Of a stretch of 64,000 bases of DNA, positions 1 to 9,392 are shown in pieces (positions within the stretch are counted from its first letter, which is position 1; every line of letters starts with the position of its first letter). The notes beneath the pieces are model-generated. The model ran no database searches. It was not told where the DNA came from and was given only the letters and a program-made list of their open reading frames with translations. A program made the position numbers and the translations under genes. This DNA comes from Plotosus lineatus (lineage: Eukaryota > Chordata > Actinopteri > Siluriformes > Plotosidae): positions 12,206,749 to 12,270,748 of the forward strand of contig CM045735.1 in the NCBI GenBank assembly GCA_024760905.1. Direction: 5' to 3'.

Positions 1-145
1 TGTGGGAATAGAACTGAATGAAAAGACTTCATTGTTCATCCCAGAGGCAGGTATCAGAATTCTTCTCTAATGTTCCTTTGACCTCAAAATGGTTGAACTT
101 TAAACAAAGCACAAAGCCCAAAGTGGGCACAGCATTTATTTATTT

Positions 146-147
146 AC

Positions 148-180
<33 letters not shown>
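146..180. repeat. (TG)n microsatellite
   Basis: Uninterrupted TG dinucleotides. The short reading frame across it is not a gene. The flanks (1-390) show no recognised element. Confidence 0.95.
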
Positions 181-182
<2 letters not shown>

Positions 183-392
183 GAAAGTTTCTGTTTACAT
201 GAAAGGAGATTGCAGTGTGATGCCCTGATTTACATCTAACACTCTTTTAGTGCTGAACATGACTATTATAATGAATGAATATTGTGTAAATTTGTTGAAT
301 GAACGTGGCCTTTCATCTACCAGTGATAGACGCAAAAACATTTGTAATTAATGACACCTTTGCACATTGGCAAATTATGCTTACTGGATGTC

Positions 393-634
393 TATACACG
401 GTTAATGGGGACCAAGCCCCTCCGTGGCTGCACGGTTGGCATAGTGGTTAGCATGTCCACCTCACAGCAAGAAGGCCTGGGTTCGATTCCCGGCCTGGGC
501 GTTTCTGTGTGGAGTTTGCATGTTCTCCCCGTGCTTGTGTGGGTTTCCTCCGGGTGCTCCGGTTTCCTCCCACAATCCAAGGACATGCAGTCCATTGAAG
601 CCGCAGGAACTGAAGTAGTGAGGGATCACTGCAT
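393..634 (+). mobile_element. TgA fragment carrying a SINE-B head
   Basis: 393-428 resembles the inner left end of the TgA element (CGGTTAATGGGGACC). 597-634 matches its right end (GAAGCCGCAGGAACTGAAG, then GAGGGATCACTG). Between them lies a SINE-B head (430-596) with an A-box-like TGGCATAGTGGTTAG and a B-box-like GGGTTCGATTCCC. The simplest reading is a shortened TgA copy into which a truncated SINE-B inserted. No coding potential. Confidence 0.6.
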
Positions 635-674
635 AACAAAGTGTAAACATCCAATAAGCATAAATCAACATAAA

Positions 675-930
675 CTAGCAGGGTTGCTTGGGGCCTATCC
701 CAGCCAATCTTAGACAAATATGAGATACATCTTGGATAGCTTGCCAATTGATCGCAGGGATAACACACACACAATGCAAAATACACATTTACTCCGACAT
801 CTTGGGACAATTTGGAACAGCCATCCTAACGTGCATGTCTTTGGACTGTTAAAGGAAACCCATGTTTCAACTTCACGTGAACCCTCCACCTTCTTGCTGT
901 GACGCGGACAATGCTAACCATTATGTTTCC
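675..930 (-). mobile_element. SINE-B, degenerate copy with A2-type tail region
   Basis: Read on the minus strand, the tRNA-like head (about 930-830) is followed by the SINE-B body and a TGGGATAGGCCCC-type tail near 680-705. Many substitutions make this an old copy. Confidence 0.55.
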
Positions 931-993
931 GTGCCACCTGTGATAACTATTGTACACCTTGAATTCAATCTTATTCTTTTGGAATCCCACCCA

Positions 994-1650
994 TAGATTG
1001 AGATGGTTTGGACATGTACAGAGGAGGGATAGTGAGTATATTGGCAGTAGGATGCTGAGGTTGGAACTACCAGGCAGAAGGCCTAGAGGAAGACCAAAGA
1101 GAGACGATTCATGGAAGGTGGTGAAGGAGGACATGAAGGTCGTTGGTGTAAGAGAAAAAGATGCAAAGGATAGGGTGAGATGGAGGCAGATGATTCGGTG
1201 TGGCGACCCCTGAAGGGAAAAGCTGAAAGCGTAGGCCTCCGTCAGTCCCGAAGGACTATGGCTGCGCTCTGGCTGGTAATACTCCCCAGTGCGCAGAGCC
1301 CAGGTAGGGAGTAATGAGGGACAGGCTGTTACCCAAGCAGCAAGTCCCCCCCTGTCTCGGTGCCACCGGAAGGATCCAATGGAAGGGCAAATGCCGATAC
1401 GACTGGGTTCCAGTGCCGCTGCAGAAGAGAAACTACGGTCAATTTAGAACAGCCAATTAACCTACAGTGCACATCTTTGGATTGCGGGGGAAACCGGAGC
1501 ACCCGGAGGAAACCCGCACAAGCACGGGGAGAACATGCAAACTCCACACAGAAACGCCCAGGCTGGGAATCGAACCCGGGCCTTCTTGCTGTGAGGCGGA
1601 CGTGCTAACCACTACGCCACCATGCCGCCTGAAAAGCTGAAAGGACAAGA
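994..1650 (+). pseudogene. LINE-a (RTE-type) 3' end, interrupted by SINE-B
   Basis: Encodes the C-terminal end of a LINE reverse-transcriptase polyprotein (WFGHVQRRDSEYIGSR ... MIRCGDP stop, 996-1213). The conserved 3' tail GGCGACCCCTGAAGGGAAAAG follows. The copy is 5'-truncated, as expected of target-primed reverse transcription. A 'GAGAGACG' stretch near 1100 and the splitting of the tail by the SINE at 1230-1630 show it is dead. Confidence 0.8.
1230..1630 (-). mobile_element. SINE-B, near full length, with 13-bp target duplication
   Basis: The minus-strand head at 1630-1560 holds A- and B-box-like tRNA promoter sequences. The body contains the TTTGCATGTTCTCCCCGTG block and runs to a tail ending at CCTACG (1230). 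It is flanked by GAAAAGCTGAAAG at 1217-1229 and 1631-1643, an exact duplication of the LINE-a tail it entered. A close copy lies at 34410-34824. Confidence 0.85.
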
Positions 1651-2035
1651 AGATAAAGACCAAAGCCTTTTTTTTTTTTTTTTTTGCAGCATGGCTACAC
1701 TGATGGAAAATATCAGACATCATTATGCAGCTATGATTTGTTACACAAACTGATACTGCAGTACTATTAAGATCCTGATTCTCATTGGTTAGAAGTTGTT
1801 TAATATTTTTTATAACCTAAAAGACACCCAGCCGTAGTTTTGGTTGCATGGATAATTCATGATTTATACTGATATGCAAAAACTTTATTGGAGAAGCTAA
1901 CATACAAGGACTTGCAAGGCAAACTCTACAAATTTAATGTAACTAGTTTAAACCAATGATCTGATTTATAAAGATAATGTGTAAACAAATTAAACATGCA
2001 AGTTATATGATCTTTTCTGTAAGGAGAATACACAA
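1651..2035. other. No recognised feature
   Basis: Contains a T16 run near 1669 and otherwise AT-rich DNA. I see no gene or element I can name. Confidence 0.5.
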
Positions 2036-2039
2036 CACT

Positions 2040-2585
2040 CATCATCATCATCATCATCATCCGCTTCGTCCAGGGTCGGGTCGCAGGGGCGGAAACCTAA
2101 GCAATGAGGTCCAACCGTCCCTCTGCCCAGCCACTTCCTCCAACTCTTCCATGGGGACACTGAGGCGTTCCCAGACAAGCCGAGAGACACAAGCATAGGT
2201 CGACTCCGGGTCTCTTCCCGGTTGGACATGCCTGAAACACCACACCAGAGAAGCTTTCAGGAGGCATTCTGACTAGATGCCCGAGCCACCTCAACTGGCC
2301 TGTCTTAGTGTGGAGGAGCAGCGGATCTACTCCGAGCTCTCCCCGGATGGTAGAGCTTCTCACTTTATCTCTAAGGGAGAGCCCCGCCACCTGGTGAAGG
2401 AAGCTCATTTCAGCCGCTTGTATCTGCGACCTTGTTCTTTCGGTCAATATCCAAAGCTCGTGACCATAGCTGAGGGTTGGAACATAGATCGACTGGTAAA
2501 TTGAGAGCTGTGCCTTGCGGCTCAACTCCTTCTTCACCACGATGGACCGGTACAGGCTCTGCTTTACAGCAGAGGCTGCAGCAAT
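2040..2585 (-). pseudogene. LINE-c (RTE-type) 3' end
   Basis: The minus strand encodes the C-terminal part of a LINE polyprotein: YVPTLSYGHELWILTERTRS, QIQAAEMSFLHQVAGLSLRD, then LRWLGHLVRMPPES. The frame shifts near 2190-2245 into another frame with WERLSVPMEELEEVAGQRD. It ends in a (TGATGA)n simple repeat at 2040-2062, typical of RTE LINE 3' ends. The frameshift marks it as a relic. Its sequence differs from LINE-a, so it is a separate family. Confidence 0.75.
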
Positions 2586-2635
2586 TCAAGAACAAAACAG
2601 TATCCTTTAACTATCAGAGGGACTGTTCTGTATAA

Positions 2636-2943
2636 GGTAAAGGTAAAGTCTGCTGGGCTTTTTACACCCGAGACATAGTGGCTCATCAGGCCGGTACTTA
2701 TCCCCAGTTTTCATAGCGTGAAGCAACTAGGAGTTCAACCTGGACAGGAGGCTAGTCCATCGCAGGTTATCTTCCCAGTATATTTTTACTGGTACCCATT
2801 TATACTGCTGGGTGAACAGAGGCACACTAATGGTTCAGATCTTGCCCAGGGGTCTCAGCACAGTGGGGGTCTAACTGGAATTTGAACTCACAACCTCCCG
2901 ATCATGAGCCCAGCACCCTAACCACTACACCACCGGCCCCACA
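2636..2943 (-). mobile_element. SINE-D with 12-bp target duplication
   Basis: The minus-strand head at 2943-2870 carries a tRNA-like promoter (GGTGTAGTGGTTAGGGTGCT, then GTTGTGAGTTCAAAT). It is followed by the family block around 2800-2710 and a GGTAAA-type tail at 2636-2650. Flanks TGTTCTGTATAA (2624-2635) and TGTTCTATATAA (2944-2955) are a target duplication with one mismatch. Confidence 0.85.
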
Positions 2944-2955
2944 TGTTCTATATAA

Positions 2956-3370
2956 AGATTTCCCAAAGAAAAAAAAAAAAGAAAACCACTTCGTTCAAAC
3001 ACAAATGAAAGAAATATAAGATCTGGTTCAAGTTTTCTTTTTAAAGTCCCTTTCAGAAACAACCTGCAATATTTGTTGAAAGAATTTAGCAGAGAAGAAA
3101 CAGAAGTCATTAAGTTTGGGTGGAGTGGAGTTGAAAGCTAGTTTGTGGAAAGTAGCTGTGTGGATCCCTGGAGCGTATTTAATTTTTTACTCAGGCAGGA
3201 AGCACATTTCAGTTAATAATTGAATTAGGAAAAGAACAAATTCTGTTCTCAACCAATTCATTTACATATAAATGCATATTTAAACTAGCCGGCATTGAAG
3301 ATGCAAAATATGGCCCAATTCAAAAAAAGACAAAGCTGAGCTGATGTTTCCCCTATGGTAGCAAATCTTA
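2956..3370. other. No recognised feature
   Basis: AT-rich sequence with an A12 run near 2969. No gene or element recognised. Confidence 0.5.
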
Positions 3371-3372
3371 TA

Positions 3373-3766
3373 CAGGGATCCCTCACTTTCCGCGGTTCAG
3401 GGGGCTCGAGACTTCCCCGCGACGGCCGATTTCCAAGAAGTATGACCGACCCACCTGACTGACGTATACAATATCAATAAATACATATTCAACCCTATAA
3501 ATACTTAAACATTCAAAAATAATGCATAAGATGTAAATAAAATATAAACACACAAATGCACACTTCTCAAAAATGTAAATAGTTTTGTTGGGAGGTTGTG
3601 GGGTTTTTTTTTGTTGGGGGGGGTTTATTTTTCTTAATTGTCCTTGTTTCACCTCATTTTCCTTAACTTTTCCCCCATTTTCTTTCATTTTCAATGAATA
3701 TTTTTGAAAAACTCGAGATGCACTGAAGCCACAGAAACTGAAGCACAGAGTAATGAGGGATTCCGG
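3373..3766 (+). mobile_element. TgA element, copy 1
   Basis: The left terminus CAGGGATCCCTCACTTTCCG follows TA. The interior contains the family-wide block resembling AATAAATACATATTCAA ... CAAAAATAATGCATAAGATG. The right terminus (GAAACTGAAGCACAGAG...GAGGGAT) is degraded. The ends are imperfect inverted repeats of the Tigger/pogo type. No transposase is present, so it is a MITE-like derivative. Confidence 0.7.
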
Positions 3767-3798
3767 TGTTTTGGTTTTAAATCATGTGGACAAATACA

Positions 3799-4125
3799 CA
3801 GTGATCCCTCGCTACTTCATGCTTCTGTGCATCATGGTTTTTAAAAAAAAAAAAAAACAAACAAAAAAATCCTGTTTTGCAGCTTTTAAGTCAAAACCCC
3901 AAACAAGAAACAACCCAACAAAACTATTTACCTTATGTGAGATGTGAATTTATATTTTATGCATTATTTCTGAATGTTTTTTTATAAGCATTGAATATGT
4001 ATTTCTTGATACTACACATGTACATCAGTCAGGGGGTGTCAATCTTATTTCACAAAAATTGGTGGTCACAGTGGGGGGGGGGGGGGTCTCGGTCCCTATT
4101 AACCTTGGAAAGTGAGGGACCCCTA
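3799..4125 (-). mobile_element. TgA element, copy 2, opposite orientation
   Basis: Starts with the right terminus CAGTGATCCCTCGCTACTTC and ends with the left terminus (AAAGTGAGGGACCCCTATA). It sits about 30 bp from copy 1 and faces it tail to tail. A G14 run at 4073-4086 interrupts the body. Confidence 0.7.
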
Positions 4126-4580
4126 TATTAGCAGTCAACAGGAATGTGTTTTCATGAAAGCATAGAGTCTACTCAATCCATACCAAACTTAATTAAACCA
4201 GCTCCATACACCAGAACTTAAAATGTTAAAAGTTCTAGACTTTTGAATTGGGTCCGGTACAGGCATCATATCAAGGTTCCCCCCCCCATACAACCCCATT
4301 AAAAATATAAATAAAATAAACTCCTGTTGGCTCGTGCAGCCCCCCAGCCACCACCCTTAAAGCCCCCCCACTCAGATTTACAAGCGGATCACATATTTTA
4401 AAGCCCTTCTAGTTTTTAAAGCAAATGACACGCAAGGTAGCCTTGCGTAAAAGTAGTCCATTAGGGAGACTGGGGTGAAGATAAATAATGAGGCAGCTTG
4501 CTTTATGATAAGTCAAAGTTTCACTCACGAGCCCTGTAGAACATCACCATGACCAGGCCGAACTGTTTACATAAAAAAAA
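4126..4580. other. No recognised feature
   Basis: Region downstream of claudin gene 1. C-rich and A-rich short runs, but no gene or repeat family recognised. Confidence 0.45.
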
Positions 4581-4585
4581 GTGAC

Positions 4586-4591
4586 TTTATT
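4586..4591 (-). promoter_or_regulatory. Candidate polyadenylation signal of claudin gene 1
   Basis: AATAAA on the minus strand about 65 bp past the stop codon. This implies a short 3' UTR. Position is the only support. Confidence 0.5.
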
Positions 4592-4654
4592 TAGATAAAT
4601 AATATAAAAACAGGATATTCAAGTCAGAAATCAGGCTGGGAGAAGAGTTCAGTC

Positions 4655-5287
4655 CTACACGTAGTTGCTGCCACCACCATTTGACCTCGGCGCTGTGTAT
4701 TTAACAGAATAGTCTCTTGGTTCATTCTTGGGACACTGGCCACAGAGGAGTCCACCACCAATGATCAGGAAAGCAGCGGCAGCCCAGCCAATGAACAGTG
4801 AAGCACCGAGCTCACGCTTCTGTGCAGCCATCAACGCAGGATTATAGAAGTCCCGGATCACGGTGTTAGCAGACCAGCTAACAGGAATCAAGCACAAGAT
4901 GCCACTGGTAATGAAAATCACACCCGCCACTAGAGACACCCGGGCCTTGGTCTGTTCATCCTCAACGCAGTTTGTACACTTTCCACCAGCGACCGCGAGC
5001 AGGAGGCCAAACACAGTCAAAAGGATGGAGATGACAACGAGAGCACGTGCAGCCTGCAGGTCCCGAGGCAGCGCCAACATGGAGTCATAGACTTTACACT
5101 GCATCTGTCCGGTACTCTGCTTCACACAGCTCATCCACAAACCCTCCCAAAAAATCTGCGCGGTCACAATGTTCTGCCCGACGAAGGCCGTCACTTTCCA
5201 CATGGGCAGAGCACATATGATGATATCAGCCAAAAGGCCAGTCAGGCCCAGAATCAAACCCAAAAGCTGCAGACCTGAGGTAGCCAT
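4655..5287 (-). CDS. cldn: Claudin, claudin-3/4 type (gene 1)
   Basis: A 210-residue claudin, an integral membrane protein that forms tight-junction strands and sets paracellular permeability. TM1 is about residues 8-28. The first extracellular loop has W30, GLW 49-51, C54 and C64 (the disulfide pair) and ends at R81. TM2 is about 82-100, TM3 about 117-137, and the second loop has [13 protein letters not shown] at 138-150. TM4 is about 162-182. A CxxC pair follows TM4 (palmitoylation candidates), and the protein ends NYV, a PDZ ligand for ZO-type scaffolds. Length is normal. The ATG has A at -3 and G at +4, and no intron breaks the frame, as in many teleost claudins. The closest relative is the next gene at 9393-10028. 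The orthologue (teleost cldn letter or number) cannot be fixed by reading alone. Confidence 0.96.
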   Translation of the reverse strand: MATSGLQLLGLILGLTGLLADIIICALPMWKVTAFVGQNIVTAQIFWEGLWMSCVKQSTGQMQCKVYDSMLALPRDLQAARALVVISILLTVFGLLLAVAGGKCTNCVEDEQTKARVSLVAGVIFITSGILCLIPVSWSANTVIRDFYNPALMAAQKRELGASLFIGWAAAAFLIIGGGLLCGQCPKNEPRDYSVKYTAPRSNGGGSNYV

Positions 5288-5457
5288 ACTGCCTGATTAA
5301 TTAATAAATATTAAAAACACAGCAAGCACTTGATAAGGTGTGTGTGTGTTTCTGTGAGCCTTTTGTATGCTTCACGGTAATTATGCACTGCTGCTAATCA
5401 CTACAGCTAATTGTACCATGTGACTGCTTCAGCAATTTAGCAAGCCCAGAAGTGTCC
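5288..5457 (-). promoter_or_regulatory. Proximal upstream region shared by claudin genes 1 and 2
   Basis: From the start codon back to CAAGCCCAGAAGTGTCC (5441-5457) this DNA matches 10029-10229 upstream of gene 2 almost base for base, apart from a GT tract and small indels. It holds a possible TATA variant, TACAAAA, at 5361-5367 on the minus strand, 74 bp before the ATG. That spacing resembles the TATA box of gene 3. It was therefore copied with the gene and is the likely promoter. Confidence 0.55.
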
Positions 5458-5760
5458 ATGATGAAAGCTGCCCATTCATTTACCAGACAGTTAAATAAAC
5501 ATGAAATACTGTCTTGAAAATAAAATGCAATTATTTATTAAGTGAATTTTAATTCTTGTACACAAGTGTCAAAAAACCCTGTATCCTATTAATAAACATC
5601 ACCATCTTAAAATACAAAAAAAAAACAAAAAAAAAAAAACTGAAGATCATATACCTTCTTCTTTTTCTTCACACTTGATCTCAAACTTTTTTACTTTCCA
5701 TTAGCTGGTGCTGCACTTCCAAGTTATCAATCACGTGTCGGTCCGCTGGTCATGGGATAT
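5458..5760. other. No recognised feature
   Basis: Contains two A runs near 5617-5638. No gene or element recognised. Confidence 0.45.
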
Positions 5761-5764
5761 TGTT

Positions 5765-6505
5765 ATTGTTATTCATTCATTCATTTTCTGAACTGGTTAA
5801 TCCTAATTAGGGTTGTCAGGAAGTTGGTGCCCATCGCAGCTACTTTGGGCAAGGGCGGAGTACACCCTGAACAGCTCACCAGGCCAGCGCAGGGCAAAAA
5901 CATGCTGACGGCTATGCAGCTCCTCTTGTCGAAAGTAAGCAATGGTTCTTTTACACCATAGACAGTGAGAGACATGGCAGTGTCTGAGACATGATAGGGG
6001 CAGTGGTGGTCTAGTGGTATAGGGTGCTGGCTCGCTGATCCAAAGGTTGGGGGTTCGAGTCCCACTCTCCACAAGGTTGTCACTGTCCCTCCAGTGCAGC
6101 TAACTGGGTTATCAAAGGCGGGCCATGTCTGTCACTGTCTATGGTGAGAGGCATGTAAAAGAACCATTGCTGACTTTCGTAAAGAGTAGCTGCAAAGTCG
6201 TCAGCGTGTTTCTGTCCCTTGCTAAAAAGGGTTGTGACAGGAAGGGCATCCGACGTAAAAACCTCTGCCAAATCAAACGTGCGAATCAGATGATTCGCTG
6301 TGGCGACTCCCGAGTAAAAGGGAAAAAGCCGAAAGGAAGACAGACAAACAGACAGACAGTGAGAGACATGGCCGGCCTTTGGTAATCCAGTTAGCTGCGC
6401 TGGGGGGGAGGGACAGTGACAACCTGTTGAGAGATGGGTGCCAACCTCACTGTGACAGTAACTAGGAATAATTAGGTTGAGAAAATGAATGAATTTTAAA
6501 CCACA
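5765..6505 (-). mobile_element. SINE-A2, rearranged, interrupted by SINE-A1
   Basis: The (ATTC)n-ended A2 tail and body lie at 5765-5980 on the minus strand. The body resumes at 6355-6440 (GACAGTGAGAGACATGGC repeated at both junctions). It then joins a plus-oriented A2 tail at 6440-6505 (TTAGGTTGAGAAAATGAATG). The orientation change shows that two copies recombined. Confidence 0.65.
5997..6345 (+). mobile_element. SINE-A1, full length
   Basis: The tRNA-like head starts GGGGCAGTGGTGG, with A box TGGTCTAGTGG (6006-6016) and B box GGTTCGAGTCC (6053-6063). The body includes AAAAGAACCATTGCTGACTT. The 3' tail GATGATTCGCTGTGGCGACT...AGCCGAAAGGA matches the 3' end of LINE-a. This is the clearest reference copy in the window. 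Confidence 0.88.
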
Positions 6506-7128
6506 GAGGCCAACAAGCCTAGAAAGGCATGTTGGTTGTATGTTGGTACCTCTCAGTTTTTAAGAACAGCATTCCTATTGTTTTCATTTTATCTTTGTAA
6601 ATTTCACATGAACAGACACTACATATTCAATCTAAATATGTGAAAATAATTTGAATAATTTGATTATGGCCTCCATATGAACATCTCAAACTGACACACT
6701 GGTAAGTGTTAAATTAATTAAAGCACCTACAGGCTTCATGGCTGTGACTGTAGGAATGTAACGATTTGGTGTTAATTAACTCCATAACAAACCTTTCAGC
6801 TGCAACCCCAGTGTAGAATGTGTCTAAAGGAACAAGTCAGACTGAAAAAAAAAAATCAGTTAATGTATATTAGTAATTGTCATCATTAATCCTGACTACA
6901 CATGTACGTATGCAATCTACATTTAAATCTGACCAACATGGACTGACCCAGTTCATCAATCTGTCTACCACTGACTAACAGGCAAATACTACCACAAATT
7001 GTTATAAGCTAAAGGCCTATGATTTTTCAGCCATAGATTTATGGTCTGTCAATAATTGCCTAGTTCTGTGGCACCGTACAAGAACCAGACAACCCACTTG
7101 ACCATTAATAATAAGTCCATGGCACTAT
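6506..7128. other. No recognised feature
   Basis: AT-rich intergenic DNA between claudin genes 1 and 2. Nothing recognised. Confidence 0.45.
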
Positions 7129-7142
7129 CGTAAACCTTAGGT

Positions 7143-7511
7143 GCAGCTCAGTTCATTTTCTGTGACTGCTTAATCATAATTAGGGTCGGCAGGGAGGCTG
7201 TCGCCCATCCCAGTGGACTCCGGGTGAGGGTAAAGTACACCCTTGACAGCTTGACAGGCCTTCACAGGGCAGAAACACACTGACAGCTATGCAGCCTACT
7301 CTTGTCAAAAGTCAGAAATTATTCTTTTACATGAACCTCCCACCATAGACAGTGGCCGACCTTTGACATGGCCGGCCTTTGACATGGCCGGCCTTTGATA
7401 ACCCAGTTAGCTGCACTGGGGGGACAGTGACAACCCGTTAAGAGTGGGGCTTGAACCCTCAACCTTAGGATCAGTGGTCCAGCACCTATACCACCAGGCC
7501 ACCACTGCCTA
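7143..7511 (-). mobile_element. SINE-A2, full length, 14-bp target duplication
   Basis: Minus-strand head at 7511-7430, A2 tail at 7143-7260. Flanked by CGTAAACCTTAGGT at 7129-7142 and 7512-7525. The segment TTTGACATGGCCGGCC is locally repeated at about 7354-7400, an internal expansion absent from the other copies. Confidence 0.88.
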
Positions 7512-7525
7512 CGTAAACCTTAGGT

Positions 7526-8416
7526 ATCATAATAAAATCTATAAAATTGTTTGAACAGTATTAGTCATTTGATGATGATGATGCCATTTCCCGAAGTATG
7601 TTAATTTTTTTTAATAAAATTTAATTTTAGAAAAAAATCATGCTTTTTTTCTCAAAATTAACCTTTTTGTTGGTTGCCTGGTTCACGCACAGTGCCAAAA
7701 AATAGTTTTTCAGGATGAGCTAAGTAAAGCAATCTCCCAGCGTGGCCACCAGTTCCATGGATACACAACGCACTGTTTTCAAATCTCCGTGAGGCATGTG
7801 ATTGGCTCATTGTGCGACAGCCATCTTTACGAGGTTAACCAATATAAACAAACACCAAGTCACTGAGATTTATATAAAGTGTTAAGGCCAACAAAATATT
7901 TTCCAGTATCAATTGAAATGTAAAAATGAATTTATTTATAGTCGAACTGATTTCTTGTAGGAGTGACCACACATCTCCCCGAGCTCAGTGACTGAATTAA
8001 TCCAATGGCCAGGATTCATAAACCACCTCAGAAATTTGCCATAATCTTTATTCATTTTACACACAAACTGATTTAAGACAGTGGATTGCACGCTTTCGTT
8101 TGATGTGCCGAAATTGACCGGTTGGCATTTATGCATATCTAGAACCTGCTTCAGTCATTTTTGGCCCAATAAAGAATGAATTAAGTTGGTGCCAGGAAGC
8201 TTTGGCTAGGCTGTGAATTAAGATTGACTCATTTGCTGGCAGTAAATGTACTTCTGACACCAAGGGGAGACATTAAAAAAATTGTGTGCATCTGCTCCCT
8301 GGAGGTGGACCCCCCCCCCTTCAGGAAGTTTTGACATTATATATGTTTGTGCATGCATCAAATAAAACCCCACTGCTCAAACTGGGATTAGAAGTGTACC
8401 TATACATTTCTAAAGC
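7526..8416. other. No recognised feature
   Basis: Contains AT-rich stretches and a C9 run near 8310. No gene or element recognised. Confidence 0.45.
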
Positions 8417-8417
8417 A

Positions 8418-8430
8418 CACACACACACAC

Positions 8431-8477
<47 letters not shown>
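8418..8477. repeat. (CA)n then (TA)n microsatellite
   Basis: A compound dinucleotide array: CA at 8418-8431, then TA to 8477. Confidence 0.95.
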
Positions 8478-8479
<2 letters not shown>

Positions 8480-8944
8480 ATAGGAAGTATTGTATGGGGT
8501 ACAGTGCTCAAGGAAGTTGGACTAAAATGTCATTATGGGTATTAAAAAAAAAAAAAAAACTAAAATATGATGCACTGCTGTAATCCAGTAGCCTACAAGT
8601 GTACTTTCGGCAGGAGTGAAGTTCTCAAGCAAAGGTGTCAAACTCATGCCACAAAAGGGCCATGTGGCTGCAGGTTTTTGTTTCAACCAAGCAGCAGCAT
8701 GCCTGATTTGGCTCATTCAAACAACTGATAAGAGTCTTCTGGCAGTTGATTGGCCAATCTGTGTGCTCTGTACAGAGACTAACCAATCAACTGCTGGAAG
8801 ACTCTTATCAGTTGTTTGAATGAGCCAAGTCAGGTGTGCTGCTTCTTCAGTTCAGTTATCCCTTAACATCCGGGGATGTTGTTGGGTGCCTTCATAGCGA
8901 GACTTGGGCTGACTTTAGCCTGGCAGCACCCATCCCTCTCCAGG

Positions 8945-9145
8945 TCGTTAACTACATATGGGCAATTTATAACTGTCAATTAACCTACTGTGCATGTCTT
9001 TGGATTGTGGGAGGAAACCGGAGCACCTGGAGGAAACCCACACAAGCACAGGGAGAACATGCAAACACCACATAGAAACACCCGGGCCGGGAATCGAACC
9101 CAGGCCTTCTTGCTGTGAGGTGGACGTGCTAACCACTACGCCACC
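8945..9145 (-). mobile_element. SINE-B inside the fold-back MITE
   Basis: The minus-strand head at about 9145-9080 has tRNA-like boxes, and the GCATGTTCTCCCTGTGC block follows. The body continues towards 8945. 8840-8945 is further unclassified inserted sequence. Confidence 0.8.
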
Positions 9146-9238
9146 GTGCTGCCCAGTGTGCTGCCCAGTGTGCTGCCCAGTGTGCTGCCCAGTGTGCTGC
9201 CCAGTGTGCTGCCCAGTGTGCTGCCCAGTGTGCTGCCG
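9143..9238. repeat. 12-bp minisatellite, about 8 copies
   Basis: The unit is TGTGCTGCCCAG, repeated perfectly. It begins in the SINE-B 5' end (CACCGTGCTGCCC) and finishes in the MITE sequence TGTGCTGCCGC, so it grew across the SINE/target junction. Reading frames with CCPV or GQHT repeats here are artefacts. Confidence 0.92.
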
Positions 9239-9344
9239 CTTGGTTGAAAAAAACCACAACAGCTACATGGCCCTTTGTGGCATGAGACACCCCAGTTCTA
9301 CAGGAAAAAATTAAAATCCCACAAACACCGATTGCATCAAAACA

Positions 9345-9350
9345 TTTATT
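9345..9350 (-). promoter_or_regulatory. Candidate polyadenylation signal of claudin gene 2
   Basis: AATAAA on the minus strand, about 43 bp past the stop. The MITE/SINE complex begins just beyond, so the 3' UTR must be short. Confidence 0.5.
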
Positions 9351-9392
9351 TAATTAAAATCAGTAGTTACTTAAGATACTTGGAGTTAAAAT

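Larger units (their letters stand above)
8630..9295. mobile_element. Fold-back hAT-like MITE interrupted by SINE-B
   Basis: The element is a long palindrome. GGCTCATTCAAACAACTGAT at 8709-8728 pairs with its reverse complement at 8805-8824. The outer arm 8632-8705 (GTGTCAAACTCATGCCACAA) pairs with 8825-8838 plus 9228-9292 (GGCATGAGACACC). The right arm is split by an insertion at about 8839-9227. The end sequence resembles the hAT motif CAGGGGTGTCAAACTC, degraded here. Confidence 0.72.

Noticed and set aside
5997..6070. tRNA gene at the SINE-A head
   Set aside because: A and B boxes are present, but the sequence does not fold into a full cloverleaf and is a repeated SINE head.
8948..9314. Frames with repeated CCPV or GQHT units, superficially like a repeat protein
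   Set aside because: They translate the 12-bp minisatellite and SINE-B.
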